A stretch of DNA of 64,000 nt from Chelydra serpentina. Taxonomy: Eukaryota > Chordata > Testudines > Chelydridae. A program made the position numbers and the translations under genes. Under the pieces are notes generated by a model. The model was not told where the DNA came from, did not search any database, and worked only from the letters and a program-made list of their open reading frames with translations. The stretch is from positions 36,210,501-36,274,500 of the forward strand of contig JBAIAC010000048.1 of NCBI GenBank assembly GCA_037349315.1, given 5' to 3'. This document shows positions 10,018 to 22,985 of this stretch, in pieces (positions within the stretch are counted from its first letter, which is position 1; the number at the start of each line of letters is the position of its first letter).

Positions 10018-12919
10018 CATCCTCAAGCATTCTTTACTGTCAGTGGAGATGGAACCAGCTCACCTATATTGCTGATCTTATTTCACCTTTGTCTTTCTTT
10101 TGATATTGCTCCTCCTATATTGTCTATGTGAAGGGAAACGTACCCTGGGCTTGTGGTCCTCAGCAGAGTTATTATGGTCTCTAAAGCAGCATGTGGATGA
10201 ATTAAAGAATGGAGTAGCTTTTTACAATGCTATAAAGAGTGCCTTCCTACACAAGTGGCTACACCCCTCCCCTAGCAATAAATATGGGCCTATCTCTGCA
10301 AACTGTGGTATATGTACATACAAAACAACACTTCCAAGATAAAACTTTGTCTTTTGACATAGCAAGCAAATTGGCACATGAATAGAATTTCTGTAGTAAC
10401 TTGGCTCTGTCCTCCGTGGGTTACTGGTTGTTTGGCCTCCTCCTCAAAATGTTCTAGTATTGAAGCCAAGACCCATGGCCACACACAGGGTGTGCTTGGC
10501 AGCTGCAGGACCCAGATGCCAACCGCTGGAATGTGTTTTATGTACCAGTGTCTCTGTCTGTGGCTGGGCTTCCTGTCCCGCCTTTAGTGAAGACTCTCAT
10601 CTGGCTCCAATGCTTGCTGCTGTGGCAGCTGTGGAACTGATGCAGGATCACTTTACACATGAGCTGTCTGGCCATTCCAGGAACTGTTTTCTTGTATAGG
10701 CTCACAGCAAGATCCTTACACCATAAAAGGACTCAGTGTGAAAAGAGAGATTTCCTGCTGCCTATCCTCCTTCAGGGAAGAATAGAAGGCTTAGATCCAT
10801 GTGGATCCAAGACAACAGAACATTCCGTATATCATGGCAGACCTTGAAAGGTACTGCCAGTGGCAGTCATGTTAGCAGCAAACCTCTGGGATACTGTGGC
10901 TGCCTTCTGTGTCTATTTTGAGATTCTATAATGGAACTTCTCAGACTGTTGGCTTAGATCATTGACAATTATAGGATCAAGTTAATATCAGATGTCCTTT
11001 ATTAGGAACTTTTCCTGCTCTTTCCAGATCTGATGATCTGATGGGTGCATCTCAGACTATCCCACAAGATTAAACAAAAATCCACCTGGCAAGCAGGCAT
11101 ATTTGCCTAAATATCTAACAAGTAACACAGAAGATACACTGTATGCTTTCAGGAGTGACCAGTTACTTCAACTTGTAGTGAATGCAGCTCACCACCCTAT
11201 GCCACGTTCTAGTATTTAATTTGATAGAGAATCCCATCTTAACTGCTTCATTGTTGCATTCCACTGTGGTTTCTATGATGCAGTGTCATTTAGCAGAATC
11301 CTTTTATACATTTGATTGAAAAGCTTGCCTGTCAATAAAGACATACCAAGTTCAGCACTGAAGGTGTGTCTTGCTCCACACATCTGGTATAATAGTCAGC
11401 ACTAACGCAGTTATATATATCAAAAACCAGTAGTGGAATGTATCTAGGCTCTGTTAAAAAACTACATTCAGCTTGGATGGTGAAATGCTCAAAACAGAAA
11501 TCACAAAGTTGAGATTGGATATAGAACCTTTACTCAGACCTCTAGTAAGTCTCCATGATGATATAGAACCTGATTCTCCACCCTAATTTACACCAAGAAT
11601 AACTCAACTAAGTCAGATGAGTTATAGGGGTGTAAAATTTGTGTAAGTAAGAAGAAGTCAGGCCCAGAGTCAGATTCTTAGATAAAACCATTTAAGATCA
11701 GGAAATATTCTGCAATTTTTTCTAGATGAACATGTGTCTTCTGGTATTATTCTGTGTCTGCCAAACAAACCTAATCTGTGAAAGCAATCTACTGTATATG
11801 AAAAGTTACATGGCAAACAGTACTTAAACACCATATTATAGGTTAAATAACAAAGTGAAGCTTTGCTGGCATATGTAATCCACTTACATTTACAGATCAA
11901 TTAGCTTCATAATTATCTGTCTTTAAGACTGTCCTGCATCTAAGGAAGGCTACAGATCTGTGCTGCTAAATTAGCTTAATAGTTTGCTGCCTCACTGCAA
12001 CCTTTCTTAAACACAATTCAGGAAATCTGCAAAAGTGCACAAGTAGATTAGTTATATAGTCAGCTGTCTTGTTCTTTGAATAATACCTAAGTAGAAGCTA
12101 ACATCTCTGAATAACACCAAATGAGGCTGAGGGTTGTAAAGAATATGTACAATATAAAGATGCTGACAAACTTATTAAGAATCATGTAACATTAGTGTAA
12201 GTACACAATAACTGAAAACATTTGCAAACTGCTACTTGTGTCTATCTGACTTGAACCTGATAGAGAAGAATGTCTGAGTTTATATCATATTTGAGTAACA
12301 CCATGTGAACACCATAGGTCTGATTCTTTTGTCACTAACTTGGGATAACGCCAATCACTTCAGTGATGTCCCTCTTGATTCTCTTCTTGATGACACCAGA
12401 GTAATCGTACCCTTTATTAAAATCATACTTGCAAGGGGCAGAGTTAAGGTTATGAGCTGGTCAGAGAAATTTGAGAAAAACGTTTTTGTCAGAATTTGCC
12501 AATTTGTCAACATTTAAACATTTCATGAAAATGGTTCAATTTTGATTTAGCGCCTGTAGAAGCCAGGCAGGGTTCCATTCTGACAGCTTGTCCACTTGCC
12601 TCCTCTGCAACCTGCTTCATGGGATACTAGGAAGCCAGGGCTTGCAGGGTCCATGCACCAGGGCAGCATCCCAGGTATATTACCTCAGAATTGAGGACCT
12701 CAGGGGTTCCAGGATCCATGCTTATGGGGCAGCCCATAATGTGGACTGCCCTGCGACTGAGAACCCCCAGGCTGGCAGGGTCCACAGCTCTGGGGCAGCC
12801 TACCAGGTGGATTGCTGTGGAGCTAGGGTTCCATTCCCTTTTGTGGAGAATTTAAAAATTGTTGGTTTTCATTCTGAATCAGAATGAAGCCAAATTTCAA
12901 AATATCAAAATCCACCATG
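10018..12919. other. Mostly unannotated sequence
   Basis: Degenerate copies of the small palindromic repeat lie at about 11570-11660 and 12317-12420. A segment at 12560-12850 has loosely recurring GGCAGGGTCCA and GGGGCAGCC words. No gene is supported. Confidence 0.35.
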
Positions 12920-13420
12920 AAGTGGAGCTGCATAAGAGGAGAACATGACTGAGGTATGAAAAAAGAAGAATAGTATTGAACAAGCCAGTTGGGCATTCAC
13001 ATTTACCTTGCCTCATAGTACAAGAACAGGAGCTCACCCAATGAAATTAAAAGGCAAAAAATATAGATTTATCAATCAATTTTACACAATGTAATTAACC
13101 TGTGGAACTCATGTTACAAAATACCATTAAGGCAAAGAACTTTGTAGAATTCCAGAAAAAGACACTTACAACACACAAACATTGTCAGTGACACCAGCTG
13201 GGATGAAAATTTATAAGGAGATATCTACCATCAACTCACATGCCTAAGACAACCACTAGATAAATGTATCTGATAGTCATGTTATTACATAATTGTCACT
13301 GACAGGCGTTAATACAGTCTGAAGAATCTGATTTTGGCTACTGTCAAGTACATGATTCCAGACTAGATGGACCATAGGTCTGAACTTGTTTAGCAAATCT
13401 TACATTCCTGCATTCCTCTT
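12920..13420 (+). mobile_element. CR1 LINE 3' fragment
   Basis: The text around 13335-13420 (CAGACTAGATGGACCATAGG, then TCTGAAC...) is a diverged form of the CR1 3' end 'gactagatggaccnttggtctgacc'. Upstream, 'ctgtggaact' and 'ccaatgaaatt' words match the CR1 C-terminal region also seen intact at 63.1 kb. It is old, with many substitutions and no open frame. Confidence 0.65.
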
Positions 13421-14550
13421 TCTTTCACTTAAATATCTGGAAGTGAACAGTGCAGGTGTGTTTCAGGATGAGCTTGCTTTCATGCAAAATGAGCATACCA
13501 CTAATGCATCCTTTGGGAAACTGGATCCCCTAGCGGCCCACATCCAAGGATCCTCAAGTCACTGCTCCATCACCATCCCTTCATGTAAAAGATAAAATAA
13601 ATTAGGAAAAATGCAATGCAGCACATAGTGCTCCCAGGGAATTTCATCAAATACGCTTCTCATAGGCTCCGTGAAGCCAAACTTTGCATTATATAACTCT
13701 GCCATAGCATGTCAAATTCCCTATCTAGAGATTTTCAAATGTTCCTCTGTCTGAACTGCACAACAGCCTGTCTTTCAGATACTTATCTACATGCCTGTTT
13801 TCTTGCTTGATTTAATCCCCAAGTAAATGGGAAGCGTCTTCACTGCTGTCAAATCCTGGGTGGATTGGTAGAATTCTGGCATGGTATCTATTAGTTCCTA
13901 TTACAGCTTGACTGGTAAAGACTTAACAATGGGAATGACCCTTCTTTATAAGTATGAAACACAACTCTCCTCCAGCACAACTGTCCATGATCCCCCTTCA
14001 ACTCAATTTACATTCAACAGGAGTTTTAGAATCAATGAAAATGAATAGAGGGAATTATTTTTAAAATGTAACATGGTTTAATAAACATTTGCTGTATACC
14101 TCCTCCACCCTATGTCCACAAACATGCACACATTCAAGAATCTATTGCTGTAAGGAGTTACTTGTCTACAATGGAATAACTTCCCAGGGAAGCTGTGAAG
14201 GCACAATCTCTTGAGTCATTCAGAAACTGACTAGACAAAGCATTCAAAATGAATTGCAGGGAACAGTTCTTCATACAAAAGGAGTATATGAACACTACAT
14301 TACCCTCTGAACTGATTACCCTCTGTTACATTACCCTCTGTAACTTCTGTTATTCTCAGTTTCATATTGCAAAGCTTCCAGCTCTATAAGTCACTTTTAT
14401 TTTAAAGACTGAGAGATCCTGTTACCCTCACCCATGCTGAACAATTATTCCATGAGTAGTTAACCTGAAGTCAAATGAGGGAAGTCAGAAAGAAGAGGTG
14501 GTCACAGAAATCAAGGTTAGAGATGACCTAGGTGTGGACTAGTATTTTAG
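13421..14550. other. Unannotated sequence
   Basis: No recognisable gene or repeat. A 69-codon frame at 13386-13595 has no domain. Confidence 0.35.
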
Positions 14551-15990
14551 TCATACGTGTCTGTTACAGCTGTCCCCCTGCTGCATTCCCTTTTCCTCTC
14601 TCCTTTCTGCTGGTCCTATGTGGCCGCCCCTCCCGGCCATTGTGCTAACTAAAGTCATAGCCCTATTCATAGGAATGGCTTGTACAGACTGACTGGAGCC
14701 ATTGCTCTGCCTAGGGAGGGGGCTTCTTGCTTTGGTTCCTTTGTTCAGGCCCGGGCTCGGTGTAAGAGGCGCTGTCCAGGTATGCAAGACCTAAAGTGGC
14801 CACATAGCTGAGCATATGAGTCATACCTGTGGCTCAGAACATGCCCAGGCATGCCTATGCTTACCTGTAGTTTTCCCTGCCTTCTCTCCTCCCCTGTATC
14901 CAGAGAAGCCAATCAAAAGTACTGGTGGGAAACTGCCTAAGTTTGCCTTTAAAACCAGACATTTTCTGATCAGACCTCGGAGAAGTTCCTTGCCTTGCCA
15001 CCTGGTCTGATCAGCTAGGGGTCTTTGGGAGGCCCTCTCCCCGCTCTCGTTTGTTTTTTGAGCGTACCCCCGTTTTAAACTCCCCTCCCACGAACAACGA
15101 ATTTGTGCCTGGAGATCTCCTGATTATTGAAAGCGAATCAAGTCTGATGCTAAACCTGCCGTTCCTGTTGCTGCTTTGGGGATTGGTAAGAAAAAGAAAA
15201 CCTCTTGCACACTTCCCCTTGTTTTAACTGCTGGCTTTCTTTCCCCAGCAGGCAGACGCAAGCTAACTCCTTGGTCTGTATTAGGTTTAGTCTTTAGTCT
15301 ACATAAATTGTAATTTCATTTTGCATAGCTGTGGTTAAGTTAGCTTCTCTGTAAGTAAGTCGTTGCATTGTGTTCTGTTACTTGCTAACTTGTGTAATCT
15401 TGGTTAAGATAGATCATAGATAAGATTTTGCTGTGTTCTGTATAAACCCCCCAACCTCATTTCTCTCTCTCTTTTAATCCCTTCCACCACGTGCTCAATT
15501 CCCCCCCCCCCCCCCCCATAGCTGCCTAACCTCAATTGTCTAGCATAAAAACCCCATTGGTTACCTTTTTCTCTCTAACACACCTCACATTTTACATTTA
15601 CACCACTGTGACCCATTTTTACCCAGAGTTGTTGGTTATTTAACACATTTTACCCATAACTGTTAGTTGGTTATATGCTGCTGTGACACACCCTTTACAT
15701 AGAAATTGTTAGCTACCTGTTACATTTATACTTCAGTGTTAATTGGTTACCAACTGTATTGTACCCCACTGTATTGTACCCCACTATTAAAACCCCCTAT
15801 CCTGTTTACTAAAAGAAACCCCTCCCCAATTGTCTACCTTAACAAACCCATACCCCTCACTATTGAATTTTTCCCTGTTTTTATATTTTCTTAATAACGT
15901 TTATTTTGCACCCCACCAGTGCAGTAATTGTCCCCCAAGATCCCCTACCTGCTGGCAGGGACAATACGGATGAAAATGAAGATTCAGATT
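14551..15990 (+). repeat. Possible LTR/promoter-like block with poly-C tract
   Basis: A TATA-like TTTAAAACC near 14949 is followed by a G/C-mixed leader. The 3' half is pyrimidine-rich, with a 17-base C run at 15501-15517 and a tandem 'tgtattgtaccccac' pair near 15750-15785. The style suggests an endogenous LTR element remnant, but I can demonstrate neither paired LTRs nor a target duplication, so this is tentative. Confidence 0.3.
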
Positions 15991-18780
15991 TTTAAAATGC
16001 TGCAAAGAAAGAAAGAATAGGATTTAACCACAGCCATGCCAGTTTGAGTAGTGATCTTATGAGATCTCATCTCCTAAGCAGGTCTGGTCAGTATGTGGAT
16101 GAGAAACCTGCCCACCCCCCAAGGAAGTGATTTTCATGGCCAGTCAGTGGAATTCTGACTCAAGCCTGTGAGTGACTTAGCAGCCACTTGCGTGCCAATC
16201 CCTTCATATGGTGATAAGAGCCACTTTACTATTAAATGTGTCATTCTGTGAATATAATATAAAGCTGAGGTCCAGACAGCTTGCAGTTATTTAAATTTTC
16301 ATGGCAATTTTTACAAAAGTTGGGTCAATGGATTTAACTGGCCAGATTCTAGTTTAGGTAATGCCTAACACTTCCCTGTCTACAATGTCCTTTAATTTCA
16401 TTTGGATTGAATACTGTTGTGTAGTAGAATGGAGACCAGGGGTCTGATCTCCTCTCACCAGTTGTATACCAGTCTAACCCCACTAACTTCAGTAGCAATC
16501 CTCCTGATTTACACTAATAAGAGAGAAGAATCAAGCACCACATTTCCATCTTAGAGGTGGCTTCTTTTCAAGTGTGGAGAAGGAGGCCTCTTTACATACT
16601 GTATAAAGCCAAATTCAAAGTAGGTGCATCTCTATAATGATAATACACTTCTATGGGTGACATTCAGAGGAGATGTGTAAGGTCTTGCCCATTATGGACA
16701 GACTTTAAGGGTCCCATGTCAGTTTTCATAAGAGCACATATTTGCCCCACAGTCCTTGTCCAAACTATCCACTCCTTCCCCACTGTTGTGCTGTGGTGCA
16801 GGAACTGCCTGTTGCATTTCAGTGGTGCTATATAAATAATGTCTGTGGGGCTACGGGTCCTTCAGGATGAAGAGTGTTATATTAGTATGATACAGCATTA
16901 CCAACAAAGACTCTATTCGACATCCCTTTAAGCTAGTTGCAGGACAGCTACCCTCCACATCTTCTTTGTCAGCTGCAGTAAATCTTCTGGGAAATCACAT
17001 TAGGCAAAGCTCCTGTTCTCACTCTTCCTGCCCTACCCTCATTCACTTTGTTTCCCATATTGCCATTAGTATAATTACTGATTTTTCTCTTAATTCATCT
17101 CTTCATCACAACCTGCACTGAACCTTCATTGCAACTCTGTCTTCTGCAACATACTCTCCCTAGAGCTGCTGTAGACTATGTGCATGCGCAAACACAATCA
17201 GTAACTTTCCTTTTTATTTACTGCATCATTAAGCCCATGAGATAAGGTAACAGTGCTAAAAAAGAAGTGGAACCTACTTCTGAATTTAGTCATTTGAGAG
17301 CTCAACATGAGCATAAGGCAACAAAGACATGGGCCCATCCAGATCTTTCTTTTCCACAAAATAACTTTATATAGAAATAGACAGACTTAATCATTGGAGT
17401 TCAAATCTCAGGCAAACAGCTCACAAGCCAGCTTAAAACAATGCAAAGGAATCAAAGATGAGGCGGGAGGCATGAGATTTGAGAAGTTAAATAGTTAATT
17501 TTTAGTAGGCACAAATAATTTTTCCATCAAGTGCAAGCAGTCAGCTGTTATGGTAGGTCACTAAGATACAATGACTTATTTTCTGCAGTTCATGGAAAAC
17601 ATTAGGCAGCTGTAATAAAGTCAATGGTATTTCCTTCCTTACTGAAACATTACTTCAGCAAATTCCCCTGTTTTGTTTAAACACCATTTCATGCTTGATA
17701 AAATATCATGGAGTTCTTTACTTTTTAAAAAAATACATATTTCTTCTATTGACTTACCACACCAATAGAAGAAAAAGTTAAGAAAAAATATCAGAAGTTA
17801 TCAGAGCTTATAAACATAAAGCGGAAGGGAGCACTTTAGTGATCATTAAATAACACAGATGTTAAGAGAAGTATGTCCAGAAAACACAAGTTATTAAAAC
17901 TGATTTTAACAAAAGGTGCATCATTCCTGTAAGATTTCATTCTGTATTTCATCATAGTTCTTTTTCCTTGTTTGTTCCTTTGTAGTGATATACATACTGC
18001 TCATTTCAAAGTTTATCCTGATCCATAAACATCTGTTTAAATCCTGTATAGTGCTAACTGTAATAAATCCCAGTATGTCAGATGGTAACAGATTTCATGT
18101 TATGGATTTCTTTAAGAATCTAATTGGGATGCTGAATTTTCAGGTTACTGGGAATTCTGGATGAATTGATTATAGGAGCTACACTCCAGTGCTGGTGGTT
18201 ATTTTGGGACATCTGGAGCACTGCCAAATGAAATACAGAACAATAAAACTTCATCTGCAAATCTCCTTGAGCCAGGTGATCACTATCAGAATAGCACTTT
18301 CACCTGTCATGGGGAAGCAGCTGGCTTCCCCAGTGTTCCAATGATATGCATATTCCCAGAGGGAGCTCACAAGCAGCAGTAACTGGACTTCAGTGCAGGC
18401 CCCCACACTGTGATAAACAGGCCAGCACTACAGCAGAGGGTCCGAGAGGAATGTAATACTTAGTAAACACTCCAGAGATGGGCTGACTGAACAGAAGGCT
18501 ACAGCCTTTTCACGACCCGCACAAGCATACATCTCAGCCAGTCTGCGGAGGCTTCTGTAAATGTCTCGTTCACAAACAATGCTCATTGATATTAGCATTG
18601 TCACTCCCATAAGAGTAACATGGACCTTTCCCTGTGTCCTCTCTTTTTAGGTACTTTGCTTCTTCTAAATTGGCTAGCATCTTGGAAATAACATTATATA
18701 GCAGGTCTGTGTATTCTGAAATACTTTCCCAAGTCACTTTGCTAATTTAGATTATGGGTTATTTCATTCCTATATTTCAG
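15991..18780. other. Unannotated sequence
   Basis: A degenerate palindrome lies near 16440-16530. Otherwise this is AT-rich sequence with no recognisable feature. Confidence 0.35.
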
Positions 18781-20205
18781 TGTAACCCTTCTGCCAGGAC
18801 GAGTTGACAGCAGCAAGGGCCAGGTTCAGTACATAGGGGTTCCCTTCTCAACAATGCAATGCAAAACCGGCTCGAGCCCCCACCCAGTAACCTGGGAAAA
18901 TCTTATACACACCCCTGGGCGCCTCAAAGAGGCAATACTTCCCCTCTCGCAAGCACAGAGCCTCGGTGTAACAGAAAATCTTTAATAGCAGCAGGTAAAT
19001 GACACCAGCCTTAAATTGGGAAAACACCGCAACTAGGATCCATAAACCAAACTGTGCGCAAGACCCACCCCAGCCAATTGGGCCATGTGCTGTCCCTTGG
19101 GTTCTTGAGTCCAGCAACCCAAAAGTCACCCAAAGTCCCCCAAAGTCCAAGAACCCAAAAGTCCAGTCCCAGAGTTCAAAAGTTCATCTGCAGAGTGCTA
19201 CATGCCACCCGCCTGGGCAGCAATGGGGAGGGGAGAGGTAAGGGGCACCTTACGTGGTGTGAAGATGATTGCCTCACCCCTCCGTGGGGCTTTGCTCTGC
19301 TCCGCCAGCTGTCTCACAGGCCACTCTGCTCCGCCGGCTGTCCCGCAAGCCGCTACAGCTGTCCCCACAAACTGCTCCGCCCTGCCAACAGCACCGCTCC
19401 ACCAGCCATCCTGCAAACTGCTCCGCTCTGCCAGCAGCGCTGCTCCGACTGTCCCCACGAACTGCTCCGCTTTGCCAGCAGCGCTGCTCCGACTGTCCCC
19501 ACAAACTGCTCCACTTTGCCAGCAGCGCCACACCATGAGCTGTCTTGCCAACTGCTCCACCAGCCGCTCAGCAATTTATCTTCAGGCTCCCCCACTACTT
19601 AACACAGTGCACAGCAATTTCAGCTCATAAGACTGTTAGCTCTTTAGTGATTTCAGCTTGTAGTTAGGGGAGCCCTAGTGCTCATTTGCACTGTTAGCCC
19701 CAGAGTGATTTCAATTCAGCAGCCTGAAACCAGACTCTCAAGGAACTCAACATTAGCTCTGATATTCCACAGTGGAGAGAGGAGGCGATACAGTTGGTGT
19801 CTCAGACCCTCACAAGGGGCCTACACCAAATACCTGTCCCCAGCCTCTCTCCATTCACTGGGCTTTGGAACCCATGTCCCTTGACTGGCGAGTGCTGCTT
19901 AGCTAAGGGTGAGTTCCCCTTTATCATGACAAAAGGCCAAGTACAGTTCCACTGTCCATGATTTACATAAGCAGTATAACAATTTATTCTTCCTGCCCCA
20001 ATAACAGAAATTCCTGCCCCAATACAGAAAACTGGGGATCCTACAGCAGCCCAAAGTGCCCATTTGAGCCACTATCGTTCGTACCAGGCAGGGTGGGTGT
20101 GCCTATGCAAATGGGATCAGCCCCTGGCATGCTTTGCCACGACTCACCACCAGATGTCAGGGTGGAGCTCATCCTGACTCTGCTTACATCAGTATCAGGA
20201 TAATT
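18781..20205 (-). repeat. Probable LTR-derived repeat with internal minisatellite
   Basis: On the minus strand the sequence contains ATTAAA near 18985 and ends in GGGTTACA at 18781, as expected for the polyadenylation region and terminus of an LTR. ATTTCAG precedes position 18781 and recurs at 19617-19623 after a ...GCACAGCA end, which would give TG...CA ends and a 7-bp repeat. However, similar 'gtgatttcag' words recur further right, so that boundary may be internal and the repeat may extend to about 20.2 kb. No internal viral genes are present. Confidence 0.45.
19300..19545. repeat. 44-48-bp minisatellite
   Basis: At least four tandem units follow the pattern 'ctgctccgactgtccccac' then 'aactgctccgctttgccagc' and 'agcg'. 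The two cleanest units, adjacent near 19440-19530, are 44 bp each and differ at only two or so positions. The repeat keeps all frames open and produces a ladder of overlapping false frames on both strands (up to 182 codons). Confidence 0.8.
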
Positions 20206-20804
20206 TTCATAACTGAGGAAATGGGCACAAACATGCGACAGTCCAGGCTGTTTATCTTGAAACTTCAGGTAAGTGCTACTTACACCTAGCAATGCTGGTG
20301 AAGATAGTGTTTGTAATGACTCCTATAACTGGCACCACTGGAACCAGCAAACACTGACCTTGTCATGTGAGAGGGGTATTGATTTTTATCTCCCGGAGCG
20401 GGAGCCCAGGAAATAAAGTCTCAGGGTTAGATCCTGGACTCCTTCCCAGTGTTCCTACCTGTTTACACCACTCCAACAGAAGAAAACAGAGGGGAATCCA
20501 TCTTAACTGGTGGGTTGGGGGTTCCCCTGGCTTTAGGGGAATAACCAGGTGCCATACAGTCAGCATAGTTAGCTCTACTCCCACCCCCAGCATAGGGGGT
20601 ATGTTGGAGGCATAGCCAAGGTGAGAGAGTGTGGCCAGAGTACTACTGCACTCCATTGAGCCCAGACAGGTGGAACAGTCCCTTGGGTGGAACAGCCCCA
20701 GCTAGTGTAACTTAGAGAAGCCTTGAGGAACAGCCTCCAGTCAGGCCCAGCCTCTCCTCCACAGATACACTGAGCACTCAGCACTCAGGGCCAGAGTCTC
20801 AAAG
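20206..20804. other. Unannotated sequence
   Basis: No recognisable feature. The open frames on both strands show no domain. Confidence 0.35.
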
Positions 20805-20970
20805 ATATGTTGGTATCTCAGGATACAAATAGGTGCCTAATGGGGGTTTTCAAAAACACCTAAGATGGTTAGACACCTAACTCCCATTGAGATCAATAGG
20901 ATTTAGGCACCTAATCTGTTTAGCACTTTTGAAATCTTTAGGTACCTAAATAGCTTTGAAAATCTGATAT
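20805..20970. repeat. Palindromic 'ggtgcctaa' repeat
   Basis: AAATAGGTGCCTAATGGG, TTAGACACCTAACTCCCATT, ATTTAGGCACCTAATC and TTTAGGTACCTAAATAG alternate in inverted order, giving nested arms. Related words occur at 35.25-35.39 kb and about 38.90 kb. I interpret this as an old MITE-like family. Confidence 0.55.
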
Positions 20971-22254
20971 TTGGCTTCTTACCAGCACTCCTGTGCACCA
21001 GATCCATCCAAGAGCCTCTGTTTCACCTCTTACCTATTTAGACTGTAAGATCTTTGGGGCAGGGATTGTCTCTCACTGTGTGTCTTTACAATGTCCAACA
21101 CAAGGGGATCCTATTCCAATTTGGGGGCTCTAACTGCTGTAATCAACATCATCATCATCTCTGCTTTTAGCAACCTTAATAGTGTCAATATCTGCTATTG
21201 TTCCGCTGGCACGCATACAGACTCTCTCATTATGCTCTTCCTGGTGTATTTCTACCGACCAACAGAGTTAGATATGAATCTGTATTGTCATTTTTAACTT
21301 TCTTTAAAAGACTTTCACTATCTGAATTGCTCTGTCATTCACCATGTTAAACTGTTAATATTTTAGTGAGGGATTGAACAGTTTAGGGAATGCCTGAAAT
21401 CTGTATTTGACCACTCAAAGTAGTAGTCATAATAATAATATAATATAACATACCATTATACTAGTAATTAGAACCTTTAACATACCATGACTTGTGCATG
21501 TGAGTTCTGAAATTATCATGAATTTGGAGTAGCAAACAGTTAACAGTAAATCAATTTATTTGTCAAATTCACATACATTCCCTCCTAGCCTTCATCCTCA
21601 TCTCTGGAATTTCAGTGTCCTGCATCAGTATTTTGTTTGTGTGCTCTTAGGAAGTGATCACATGTGCTGAGTAACTTACTGTCTGCTTACATTAGCCCTG
21701 CATGCAGTTCCTTACTCAATTTATATTCCACATAGAACTGGTAGAGTGCGCTAAAGATAAAGTTTTGTTTAAATAAACTTTCCAGTGATGGACGTTCAGA
21801 CAACCAAACAGCTTATTTTCACTTTGGGCATAATTTCTTACAACCTTGTTCAGAGTCTAGATGTGAATACAACATGCTGCCATTCCTGAATAAGATGTGC
21901 ACCCAATCCTTCAGAAGCTGCGTCTACTGATAATGCAAATATCATAGTTAAAATATCATATTATTAAATGGGCATACTGGTGATTGTATTTTGTGTCCTT
22001 AACTGTTCAAATGGCTGTTTGTTTTTACGGTGCCAATGTCATTTTCCAGAAATTCATGTAAGGGTTTATTGGCCCTAGATAGATGTGGAATGAATTTTGC
22101 CAAATAATTTGTAGATCCATTTTACATTATGGAATGAGCATTTCAACTGTTTTTGCTTTATCTGGATTAGCAAATAAGCCATTTTTGCTCAATTTGTATC
22201 CATTTACGACAAACCAATTTTGGAAATATTTAAATTTTATTGGTAGTTATCAGT
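20971..22254. other. Unannotated sequence
   Basis: AT-rich sequence with nothing recognisable. Confidence 0.4.
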
Positions 22255-22489
22255 GCTTGGAGCTGTGGTGGCACCGTGGAGGACAGGTACGAGGGTCAAA
22301 ACCTGCCATAGAGTCTGTACTGGGCTGAGGGCAGTGCTGAAACCAGAGTCTGAGGAAAGGCCATGGGTCAGAACCAAGGTCAGAGACAATACAAGCCAAA
22401 TCTGGATCCTAATCCTGGTGCAAGCCAAAGGGTGAAATCAGGTTGGAGTCAGTCCAAGAATCTGGGGGTCAGGAGGCAGGTGCAGGGTT
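22255..22489 (+). repeat. Possible LTR-tail fragment
   Basis: A run of 'gggtcagaaccaaggtcaga'-type words (GGTCA/GAGTC repeated) upstream of the CR1. It resembles the ends of turtle gypsy LTRs. No boundaries can be proved. Confidence 0.3.
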
Positions 22490-22985
22490 GGACCCCCACT
22501 ACAGAAAGATGTGGACAAATTGGAGAGAATCCAGCAGAGGGCAATGAAAATGATTGGGGGTTGGGGCACATGGCTTATGAGGTAAGGCTATGGGAACTGG
22601 GCTTATTTAGTCTGCAGAAGAGAAGAGTGAGGGGGAATTTGATAGCAGACTTCAACTACCTGAAGGAGGCATTCCAAAGAGGATGGATCTAGACTGTTCT
22701 CAGTGGTAACAGATGACAGAACAAGGAGCGATGGTCTCAAGTTGCAGTGTGGGAGGTCTAGTTTGGATATTAGGAAACACTATTTCACAAGGAGGGAGGT
22801 GAAGCACTGGAATGGGTTACCATGGGAGGTGGTGGAATCTCCATCCTTAGAGGTTTTTAAGGCCCGGCTTGACAAAGCCCTGGCTGGGATGATTTAGTTG
22901 TTGTTGGTCATGCTTTGAGCAGGGGGTTGGAGTAGATGACCTCCTGAGGTCTCTTCCAAACCTAATCTGCTATGAGTCTATGTTA
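22490..22985 (+). mobile_element. CR1 LINE 3' end (ORF2 C-terminus and tail)
   Basis: Translation gives fragments of the CR1 ORF2 C-terminus: [21 protein letters not shown] text near 22512, [19 protein letters not shown] near 22590-22650, then [20 protein letters not shown] and [17 protein letters not shown] at 22760-22897. It ends with the standard CR1 3' tail 'gggttggagtagatgacctcctgaggtc' (in part). The two frames are separated by a frameshift and stop near 22692. The copy is 5'-truncated, as most CR1 copies are. Confidence 0.9.

Noticed and set aside
9702..10131. Arg/Ala-rich frames
   Set aside because: They span a hAT MITE including its termini and TSDs. Compositional.
15501..15517. Poly-C tract as a regulatory element
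   Set aside because: A simple homopolymer run. There is no supporting context.
19054..19630. Overlapping frames of 80-182 codons rich in Ala, Pro, Cys and Leu
   Set aside because: Produced by the minisatellite. They are open in several frames and on both strands with no domain.
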